Origin: Pseudomonadota bacterium
GTDB taxonomy: Bacteria; Myxococcota_A; UBA9042; GCA-2863065
Reading direction: 5' to 3'
Assembly: GCA_005776725.1 (NCBI GenBank)
Contig: SXOO01000263.1
Location: forward strand, 1-41,462
DNA: 41,462 nt
Shown here: piece after piece, positions 25,347-31,601 of the stretch
Numbering within the stretch: the first letter of the stretch is position 1
Layout of the letters: every line of letters begins with the position of its first letter
The notes under the pieces: model-generated
Told to the model about the DNA's origin: nothing
Databases searched by the model: none
Seen by the model: the letters and a program-made list of their open reading frames with translations, nothing else
Translations under genes and position numbers: made by a program

Positions 25347-26555
25347 CTAGGGGCCAGTGACTGGCACTTCGATCGCCTGATTCCAGGTTCCGGCCGAGAC
25401 GTCGGTGAGCACCACGTCCAGCAAGATACTCCCGACGGTCCCGGCGGTGCGCGTGACCGTGGCCTGGTAGAGCAGGGCGTTCGCGGGGATCGCCTGGCTG
25501 TCGGGCAGCGCGGTCGGCCCCCCGGAGACCGGTGAGAGCGACCCGTTGGGGGTGGTGACCGAGGCGTTCACCGAGACCCCCTGGAGGTCTCCGAAGCCAA
25601 CGTTGCGACCGAAGAGGCGCAGGGTGGCCGAGGTGCCCTCCGCGAGGCCAGCGAGCGGCTGCCCGGAGACGTCGGTGAGCTCGACATCGGTGACATAAGG
25701 GAGCGCCGTGGGGCCGAACGCCACCACCGAGAAGTCGGAGTTCCAGGTCTCGGTGGCGGTCCGGAAGCTGACCGTGAACTCCAACCTCGCGCCCACCGTG
25801 AGCTCCGGCGCCAGCCGGAACGTGGGCGTCAACGCTCCTTCGAGCCGCCCATACCCCGGGAGCACCAGGTTCTGAACGGAGCCGTTGGCGAAGGACTGGA
25901 TCTCGGACGCCGAGCCCAGCGGTGTCAACGTGGCGCTCATGCCCGAGAGGTCGCCGAGGCCGCGGTTCTTGAGGTCGATCTTCAGCTGCACGTCGGCTCC
26001 TGGCACAGGCAGCCCGGGCTCGTAGGAGAACGGGCCCTTTCTCAAGAGCTGGATACGCTCGATGGTGGGCTCTGCTTCAGAGCGGACCTCGCCGGAGGTA
26101 GCGTCGGTGGTCCAGCAGACGCTGTCGGTGACGTTCACCGGGACGCACACGTACGCACCGAAGCGGTTCGTGCAATCGATGTTGCTGGTGCAGGTGGGGA
26201 CGCAGATCCGGCCCGCAGGGGTCTCAGTGCACCGAGCGCCGCCCGGGCAGGCGGCGTCGGTCTCGCAGGTGTGGGTGCACATGGTGGCGCCCTTGTCCCT
26301 GCTGACGAGGTGGCACGTCTCTGGCGCGGCGCAGTTGTCAGCCACTCCCTCGGCGGGCAGCAGACACAGGGTGCCGAACTGGGCCTTCGTAGCGACGACC
26401 GGCGGGGGCTCCGTGCCGTTGCTGGTGCCGGTGGCCGTCTTCTGACCGTCGCGGTCGGGGAAGATGGTGGTGCAGCCAGGGGCGACCAGGACGGAGACGG
26501 CCACGGTCGTGAGCAACAGCGCCGCGAGGCGCGTGGACGGGGCGAGGTTAGTCAA
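25347..26555 (-). CDS. Cysteine-rich lipoprotein with CARDB-like beta domains
   Basis: A 402-residue lipoprotein starting at TTG 26555, which has a strong GGAGGTG site seven nt upstream and overlaps the stop of the preceding gene by eight bases. The signal ends in APGC. Residues about 60-130 form a cysteine-rich region with pairs such as CETDAACPGGARCTETP and CTSNIDCTNRFGAYVC, a pattern often seen in myxobacterial lipoproteins. Residues about 150-400 hold two beta-sandwich units (VQLKIDLKNRGLGDLSGMSA, ATLRLFGRNVGFGDLQGVS) that resemble CARDB-type adhesion modules. Probably surface or periplasmic; binding partner unknown. Confidence 0.82.
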   Translation of the reverse strand: MTNLAPSTRLAALLLTTVAVSVLVAPGCTTIFPDRDGQKTATGTSNGTEPPPVVATKAQFGTLCLLPAEGVADNCAAPETCHLVSRDKGATMCTHTCETDAACPGGARCTETPAGRICVPTCTSNIDCTNRFGAYVCVPVNVTDSVCWTTDATSGEVRSEAEPTIERIQLLRKGPFSYEPGLPVPGADVQLKIDLKNRGLGDLSGMSATLTPLGSASEIQSFANGSVQNLVLPGYGRLEGALTPTFRLAPELTVGARLEFTVSFRTATETWNSDFSVVAFGPTALPYVTDVELTDVSGQPLAGLAEGTSATLRLFGRNVGFGDLQGVSVNASVTTPNGSLSPVSGGPTALPDSQAIPANALLYQATVTRTAGTVGSILLDVVLTDVSAGTWNQAIEVPVTGP

Positions 26556-28119
26556 GGGACACCTCCACGACCTTCGGCGGATTCACGTTCTTCCCGGCGA
26601 CGACGGCGTTACCCGCGCCTGCCCCGGCCAGCCAGAGGGTGTTGCCCGAAGCCTCGATCCCCGTGATGTGCGAGGCACCAACGTACAGGCTGAGGCGCCC
26701 GATCTCCGTGGCCTGGACTTGATTGACGGCGTTCAGGATCGTGAGGTCGGTCCGCAGGCCCTGTCCGTCGAAGTCCGTGCCGACCCAGGAGAAGTACTGT
26801 CCGTTCGTGTAGGCGAGGTAGCGCAGCGTGGTCTGCGGCCGAATAGCGTACTGCGCGCTTACGTATTCAGGCGCCAAGAGCACCGCGGTGGGGGCTGTGA
26901 CGAAGAGGTTGTCGGGGCGGCGCCGGTTGACGCTGAGGCCGTCCAACGACAGCACCTCGAAGCCGTTGAACGACACACCCACGGTCTGGTTCACGTCGCC
27001 GGGCGTGACGTCCTCGAACGCCGAGGTGGTGGGGTCGAAGCGCTCGATCACGGTGCCGGCCGGGGACGACGGCGAGCCCGAGTAGACGATGAGGAGCTGG
27101 TCACCCAGAGAGGCCAGGTCCACCACGAATGCGCCGCGGTCGGCCAGGTCCACGGCGGCGACGACCGCCCCATCCGACAGGCCGCAGCGGTAGAGGTGGC
27201 GTGTGGCGATGTCGCCGACCCACAGGCTAGACCCGTGAAGCGCGAGGCCCCTCGGGGCCGGCCCGGGCGTGGCCCACTCGCGGACTACGCTCCCCCCGTT
27301 CGCTGCGGTGACGGTCAACGCCTGGTCTGGGGAGAGGCACTTGTCGCCCGTGGCGTTCGGGATCTTGCCGGCCTCGCACTCACAGACGCCGCCCTCGTTA
27401 CGGACCGCGCCTTCCGGGCAGGTCTGCAGCTCGCTCGGCAGAGAGCAGGTCTCGCCGTCGCCCGATGGGACGAACCCTGTGTCGCACTGACAGAGCCCCC
27501 CGACGGCCAGGCTGTTGAGCCCACAGGTCCCGCTGGGCGGCGCGTCCGGGTCGGTCACGCACGCGGCCTCGGCGGTGCAGTACTCCGTGCACTTACACTG
27601 TGGATTGCAGGCCGAGATACAGGCCCCTGAGAGGCATACGGTCCCGGCGGCGCAGGCAGGGAAACACTCGGCCTGATCGGTCACAGGCACCTTTCGAGCC
27701 ATAGTGACGTCGGCGAGGTTGTTGACGCCAGACTTCAGGTAGAGGCAAGTCGGGAACGCCTGAATGTAGTCGCCCGACTGGGCGATCACGGTGACCGCTC
27801 CGAAGGCCTTGCCCACATTGATGACGAACTGGCCCGTGCTGGCTGTGGTGGTGCTCTCGGTGGGGGGCTCGGTGGTGATGCTGATGTTGAAGAGCGGCTT
27901 GCCCGTGGTCGCGTCCTTCACGAGCCCGGAGACCGTGGTGTTCGTGACCTTGAGCTGCGACACGGTGCCGCCGGCGCCGTCCGTGCCATCAGCGCCCTCC
28001 GAACCGCCGGTCTCGGTGACGTCGCCGCCGGTCTCAGAGGAGCCGGATTCGCAGGCGAACGCCAACGAGACCACGACGCCCACCCATGGTCTTACGAGCT
28101 GACCGATGCGTGTTCCCAC
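26548..28119 (-). CDS. Lipoprotein with carboxypeptidase-regulatory-like domain, EGF-like cysteines and a propeller-like C terminus
   Basis: A 523-residue lipoprotein. GTG 28119 is preferred because GGGAGGCG lies six nt upstream; a GTG 15 bp further up is possible. The signal ends in AFAC. A Gly/Asp/Thr linker (GSEGADGTDGAGG) leads to a beta domain with TVSGLVKDATTGKPLFNISI, typical of carboxypeptidase-regulatory-like folds. Next comes a cysteine-rich stretch of about 120 residues (CAAGTVCLSGAC, CKCTEYC, CQCDTGF) resembling EGF-like repeats. The last 250 residues look like an incomplete beta propeller (LALHGSSLWVGDIATRHLYRC). It shares its N-terminal plan with the next lipoprotein upstream (28249-29193), suggesting duplication. 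Tandem hairpins lie just upstream. Confidence 0.82.
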   Translation of the reverse strand: MGTRIGQLVRPWVGVVVSLAFACESGSSETGGDVTETGGSEGADGTDGAGGTVSQLKVTNTTVSGLVKDATTGKPLFNISITTEPPTESTTTASTGQFVINVGKAFGAVTVIAQSGDYIQAFPTCLYLKSGVNNLADVTMARKVPVTDQAECFPACAAGTVCLSGACISACNPQCKCTEYCTAEAACVTDPDAPPSGTCGLNSLAVGGLCQCDTGFVPSGDGETCSLPSELQTCPEGAVRNEGGVCECEAGKIPNATGDKCLSPDQALTVTAANGGSVVREWATPGPAPRGLALHGSSLWVGDIATRHLYRCGLSDGAVVAAVDLADRGAFVVDLASLGDQLLIVYSGSPSSPAGTVIERFDPTTSAFEDVTPGDVNQTVGVSFNGFEVLSLDGLSVNRRRPDNLFVTAPTAVLLAPEYVSAQYAIRPQTTLRYLAYTNGQYFSWVGTDFDGQGLRTDLTILNAVNQVQATEIGRLSLYVGASHITGIEASGNTLWLAGAGAGNAVVAGKNVNPPKVVEVSLD

Positions 28120-28145
28120 GATGACGCCTCCCACTCGAGTCGGGC

Positions 28146-28211
28146 GCGGCCCCGAGGGCCGCAGAAACGACGAGAGCCGGTCGGCGGGTTGCCCCTGCCC
28201 GCCGGCTCTCG
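28146..28211 (-). terminator. Tandem hairpins between two lipoprotein genes
   Basis: A perfect 10-bp stem CGAGAGCCGG / CCGGCTCTCG (28171-28180 with 28202-28211), with an inner GGG/CCC extension, is followed on the minus strand by TCGTTTCTGC. A second hairpin, GCGGCCC-CGA-GGGCCGC, occupies 28146-28162. They sit between the stop of the lipoprotein gene at 28249 and the start at 28119, and likely end or attenuate transcription from upstream. The strand on which a T run follows best is the plus strand (CTTTTAC), so function in both directions is possible. Confidence 0.6.
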
Positions 28212-28248
28212 CTTTTACAACACGTCGCGTTCGCGCGCTCCCTCCGGC

Positions 28249-29193
28249 TTAGGCCGGGGGGGTGCCGTCGGTTGCGTCGGTTGCGTCGGTTGCGTCGGTG
28301 GCATCGGCCGCGCCGTCGGTTGCGTCGGTGGCGTCGGCCGCGCCGTCGGTGGCGTCGGTGGCGTCGGCAGCGCCGTCGGTGGCGTCCGCGCCGTCCGCGC
28401 CGTCACCGCCATCGGTGCCACCACCCGTGTAGGTGTAGAGCACCTGGATGGTCTTGAGCTCGGTCGCACCGGTAACGGTGAGGACGATCTCGGCGTTGTA
28501 CGAGCCGGCCGGCAGCTTCGAGCGGTCGATGGTGAAGTTCACGAACTGCGGGGTGGCAGTGATCGTGCCCGTGGTGGGGCTGGCGCTGAGCCACCCGGCG
28601 TTCTGCGGCGGGATCACGAGGCTCCAGTTGGCCGACTGCGCCGCGGGGCTGTTCACGAGCTTGATGGTGACGTTCTTCGTGCCGGTTGCGCCGCCACCGA
28701 AGAAGTCCTGCTCGTTGAACTGAAGCACCGCCGGCTGCACGTCCACGTTGAACTCGCCCGCCGAAGGCGTGAGGAGCATCTGCGCGGTGGTGAGCTTGTT
28801 CTCCGTGACGGTGAGGTTGGCCTGGTTCGGCAGGTAGCCGTTGGCTGTGGCCGAGACCCGCATGGACACGCCGATGAACTGGGTGAGGCCCGGGAAGTTC
28901 GTGACGTCCAGGAGGAACTCACCGAGCGAGTTCGTGAGCAGCTGGCTCGTGGGCGGGTCGGTGGTGATCACCGCGCCGTTGATGGGCTGCTGCGTGATCT
29001 GGTCCCGGACCACGCCGCCGATCGAGGTGATGTTCTGCTTCTCGGGCCCGAGGATCGTGCCCTCTCCCGAGGTGTCGCCGCCAGAGGTGTCACTTGCCGT
29101 GCCCTCTGTGTTCTTGGAGTTGACGTTGGCCTCGCAGCCAAGCACGGCGCCCGCCAAGAACGCCACCGCAAACATGCTGATCATCCGCTTCAT
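28249..29193 (-). CDS. Lipoprotein with carboxypeptidase-regulatory-like and BACON-like domains and a DAT-repeat tail
   Basis: A 314-residue lipoprotein. ATG 29193 has GGAG seven nt upstream and gives a signal ending in VLGC. Order of regions: a Thr/Ser/Gly linker; a beta domain with SIGGVVRDQITQQPINGAVI (carboxypeptidase-regulatory-like); a second beta domain with ANWSLVIPP, AGWLSASPTTGTI and SKLPAGSYNAEIVLTV, which fits BACON-like carbohydrate- or mucin-binding modules; and a tail of about 55 residues built from ATDATDGAAD-type units. The acidic tail is at the free end, so it would extend from the cell surface or into the periplasm. It is the first gene of the lipoprotein block and has its own promoter-like sequence. 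Confidence 0.83.
   Translation of the reverse strand: MKRMISMFAVAFLAGAVLGCEANVNSKNTEGTASDTSGGDTSGEGTILGPEKQNITSIGGVVRDQITQQPINGAVITTDPPTSQLLTNSLGEFLLDVTNFPGLTQFIGVSMRVSATANGYLPNQANLTVTENKLTTAQMLLTPSAGEFNVDVQPAVLQFNEQDFFGGGATGTKNVTIKLVNSPAAQSANWSLVIPPQNAGWLSASPTTGTITATPQFVNFTIDRSKLPAGSYNAEIVLTVTGATELKTIQVLYTYTGGGTDGGDGADGADATDGAADATDATDGAADATDATDGAADATDATDATDATDGTPPA
28262..28410. repeat. Nine-base-period repeat encoding the DAT/GAAD tail
   Basis: The 3' end of the lipoprotein gene at 28249 is an imperfect tandem array with a 9-nt period (GGTTGCGTC and GGTGGCGTC variants on the plus strand), punctuated by GGCCGCGCC units about every 27-36 nt. It encodes Asp-Ala-Thr triplets and Gly-Ala-Ala-Asp breaks. 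Such arrays can change length by slippage. Confidence 0.85.
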
Positions 29194-29476
29194 TATAGTT
29201 CTCCTTGCTGCCAACCGAGTGTGCGTGGGGGAGCGGCATCCTGTCGACTCGCCGGTCCCACGTCAAGAAGCCAGTGTCCACGGGCTGATCGGCGTCACCC
29301 GCCGATCCCTCCCGCCGGCGCGCTCGGCCGGTGACTGCATGAGAGACGGGAAGCTCGGGCTTCCTTCAAAAAAAAGATCGCGGTCGCGACAGGAGCTCCT
29401 CGCTCTGCGCAGGAGCGCGGCACCCGGTCCGCCCGGCGTAGCCGAAACGGCTGATCGGTGGTACCTCCGCCGGCCC
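29194..29476. other. 283-bp divergent intergenic region
   Basis: Lies between the lipoprotein gene (minus) and the PurA-like gene (plus). It holds a promoter-like sequence for the lipoprotein at 29238-29266, a perfect 6-bp hairpin GGAAGC-TCGG-GCTTCC at 29349-29364 followed by a run of eight A (29368-29375), and a small AGCCG-AAA-CGGCT hairpin at 29440-29452 just upstream of the PurA-like start. I see no convincing small gene and no clear promoter for the PurA-like gene. Confidence 0.45.
29238..29266 (-). promoter_or_regulatory. Promoter-like sequence for the DAT-tail lipoprotein
   Basis: Minus strand TTGACG (29266-29261), 17-nt spacer, CAGGAT (29243-29238), 44 nt before the ATG at 29193. The -35 is good and the -10 is weak. 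Confidence 0.4.
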
Positions 29477-30802
29477 ATGAACGACGCGCACCTCGTGATC
29501 GATCTTGGCTTCGGCGACGCCGGTAAAGGCGCAACGGTGGACGCGTTGGTCGAGTGGACCGGCGCCGGCACCGTGGTGCGCTTCAACGGCGGCGCCCAAG
29601 CAGGCCACAACGTGGTGCTGGCGGACGGCCGTCACCACACCTTCGCGCAGCTAGGCGCGGCCACCTTCGTCCCGGGCGTGAGGACGTTGCTCTCCCGTGA
29701 CGTCGTCGTGCACCCCACTGGCCTCATCGCCGAGCTGGAGCACCTCGCGATGAAGGGCGTCCGCGACGCCATCGAGCGGCTCGACGTAGATGTCGACGCG
29801 GTGGTCTCCACCCCCTATCACCAAGTCGCTGGGCGAATCCGCGAGCTCGCGCGCGGCGCAGGACGTCACGGCTCGTGCGGCGTTGGGCACGGGGAGGCTG
29901 TGGCCTGGTCCTTGTCGAGGCCCGAGACAACGCTCCGTGTCGCGGACCTCCACGATGCCCGCGTAGTCCGCCGCTGCCTCGAGGCCCATCGGGAAGGCGC
30001 GCTCGCGCTTCCCGAGGTGGACGCGCCGGCCTTGGAGGAGCTTCTCCGGGATGACGCCTCGCTAGAGAACGCCGTGACGCTCTTCACGCATCTTGGGCGT
30101 CGTCTCAGCCGCGTCGACGGGACAGAGGCCCTCCGCCGCGCGCTCCGACGGAGCTCCGTGGTGTTCGAGGGCGCGCAGGGGGTGCTGCTGGACGAGCGGC
30201 ACGGCTTCCACCCGCACACCACGTGGTCGACCACCACGGCCAAGAACGCCCACGCGCTGCTCGACTCGGCGGGCTTCTCCGGTCGGCGCGTGGTCCTCGG
30301 TGTCACCCGGACCTACGGGGTCCGTCACGGCGCCGGTCCCTTCCCGACCGAGGACCCGGCGTTCGGTGGGACCGAGCCTCACAACGCCAGCGATCACCCG
30401 TGGCAAGGGGCCTTCCGTCGCGGCCTGCTGGATGCCGTGTTGCTGCGATACGCCGTGGCGGCCGCCGGTCCTGTGGACTCGCTGGTCGTAACCCACTGCG
30501 ACAACGCCCCTGCGGACTGGGCGGGCGCCTGGGAGCTGGGGCCAGAGTGGTCGGAGCGGGGCGGCCACCGGCTCGACGCGCGCCTGGTGCTGGAGGGGGA
30601 CCGCGTGAAGGCCCTCCTGCCTCTCGAGGTCCCGGACCTTGTGGCCCAGGCACACCTCGGCGCGGCGCTCTCGGCTGTGAAGCCGGTGAAGCAGCCGATT
30701 CCCTCGCCCGAGGCGCTGGCCGAACAGCTGGGGCTTACTCTCGCTTGTGTCTCGGACGGGCCGCGTCGAACCGACAGGCGCTGGACGGGCGTGGGGCTCT
30801 GA
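29477..30802 (+). CDS. Non-canonical adenylosuccinate synthetase family protein (PurA paralogue)
   Basis: A 441-residue member of the PurA fold, which joins a purine monophosphate and aspartate using GTP. Motifs in order: the P-loop LGFGDAGKG (PurA has QWGDEGKGK), with Asp14 at the catalytic-base position; VRFNGGAQAGH with His44 at the catalytic-acid position; FEGAQGVLLDERHGFHPH; STTTAKNAHAL in place of the usual SSNTTAGG; VTRTYGVRHGAGPFPTE; LLRYAVAAAGPVDSLVVTHCD; and VSDGPRRTDR near the end. It is clearly homologous but too divergent for the housekeeping enzyme; similar paralogues are annotated in actinobacteria as far as I recall. The substrate pair is unknown. ATG 29477 lacks a visible ribosome site. 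Confidence 0.8.
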   Translation: MNDAHLVIDLGFGDAGKGATVDALVEWTGAGTVVRFNGGAQAGHNVVLADGRHHTFAQLGAATFVPGVRTLLSRDVVVHPTGLIAELEHLAMKGVRDAIERLDVDVDAVVSTPYHQVAGRIRELARGAGRHGSCGVGHGEAVAWSLSRPETTLRVADLHDARVVRRCLEAHREGALALPEVDAPALEELLRDDASLENAVTLFTHLGRRLSRVDGTEALRRALRRSSVVFEGAQGVLLDERHGFHPHTTWSTTTAKNAHALLDSAGFSGRRVVLGVTRTYGVRHGAGPFPTEDPAFGGTEPHNASDHPWQGAFRRGLLDAVLLRYAVAAAGPVDSLVVTHCDNAPADWAGAWELGPEWSERGGHRLDARLVLEGDRVKALLPLEVPDLVAQAHLGAALSAVKPVKQPIPSPEALAEQLGLTLACVSDGPRRTDRRWTGVGL

Positions 30803-30803
30803 A

Positions 30804-30832
30804 CGCTACGGGTTCCCCGCAGGTTCGTAGCG
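30804..30832. terminator. Hairpin between convergent PurA-like and GST-like genes
   Basis: A perfect 7-bp inverted repeat CGCTACG / CGTAGCG with a 15-nt loop begins one base after the PurA-like stop. No T tract follows, so its efficiency is uncertain, but its place between convergent genes fits a bidirectional terminator. Confidence 0.45.
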
Positions 30833-30854
30833 GAGTCCTCGCGCGCCTAGGAGC

Positions 30855-31595
30855 TCAGATGACGCCGGAGCCTTGCACTTCGTGGTTCTCGGACATCGAG
30901 ACGCCCCGGTGGGCTCGGTAGTACCGGGTGGCCCACGCGACCCCCGGGTGTTCACCCCACTCCGCTTGTAGGGCCTGCACTGCCGGCGGCGCCATGAGCT
31001 GGATCCGGTGGGGTCCCAACGGCGCGGGGATCAGCCAGCTGACACACGAAGCCGCGTAGATCGACGCGAAGTCCAACCTGTCGGTGGACCGGGACGCGAG
31101 GCGCTCTAGCCCAGCGTCGATGGTGAGGCGGCAGCTGGCCACGTGCGGCTCGTCGAGTCGCACGAGGCGCTGGAGCGCTGCCCTCACGGCAGGAAACGCC
31201 TGCTTGTACAGGAACCGACGCGTCGGGCCGCGGCCCAACGACAGCCACGTAGCGGCGTACTCGGGGTCGCTGAGCGCAGCTGCCAGCCAAACCGTCTCGA
31301 GGGGGCTCCCCAGCGCCGCGTCGAGGGCCTCGACTTCGGCGAGCGCGTCGGCCACCCCGAGGCGTCCCTCGGTGTCGGCCCCCAGCGCCACCTCGCGGAG
31401 GCCTGCGCGGACCGAGCCCGGTGCGACCAGCGCCGGGACCTGCGTCTGGCGTGTGAGCGCGAGCAGCTGGGCGACGTGGGGGCCGGGGAGAAGGCTCTTC
31501 ACGTGGTACGGGCGCGCCTGCGCGTCCAGGATCCAGCGGGCTGCCTCACACCGGTGAGACGCTTGAAGCTGATACAGCGTCGGGAGGGCGCCCAC
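30855..31595 (-). CDS. Glutathione S-transferase-like protein
   Basis: A 246-residue cytoplasmic protein. The first 80 residues have the thioredoxin-like GST N-terminal fold: LYQLQASHRCEAARWILDAQ corresponds to the first strand and helix with a Ser-x-x-Cys active-site region, followed by the YHVKSLLPGPHV turn and the cis-proline segment TQVPALV. The rest is helical and fits a GST C-terminal domain, but without strong signature. Whether it binds glutathione is unknown. It is 7 bp upstream of the stop-proximal end of the neighbouring lipoprotein gene only by position: the lipoprotein at 31602 lies upstream in the same direction, so the two may be one transcript. Confidence 0.7.
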   Translation of the reverse strand: MGALPTLYQLQASHRCEAARWILDAQARPYHVKSLLPGPHVAQLLALTRQTQVPALVAPGSVRAGLREVALGADTEGRLGVADALAEVEALDAALGSPLETVWLAAALSDPEYAATWLSLGRGPTRRFLYKQAFPAVRAALQRLVRLDEPHVASCRLTIDAGLERLASRSTDRLDFASIYAASCVSWLIPAPLGPHRIQLMAPPAVQALQAEWGEHPGVAWATRYYRAHRGVSMSENHEVQGSGVI

Positions 31596-31601
31596 TAGCG
31601 G

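Noticed and set aside
28262..28410. Tandem repeats as a CRISPR array
   Set aside because: Period is 9 nt, there are no unique spacers of constant length, and the array is in frame inside a lipoprotein gene.
29349..29375. GGAAGC-TCGG-GCTTCC hairpin with A run as an intrinsic terminator
   Set aside because: The run is A on the plus strand, and on the minus strand the T run precedes the hairpin, so neither orientation fits a Rho-independent terminator.
29477..30802. Phage-type PurZ (diaminopurine pathway)
   Set aside because: No phage genes or other Z-genome genes (for example DatZ or MazZ) are nearby, and the catalytic aspartate of PurA is kept, so I only call a non-canonical PurA paralogue.
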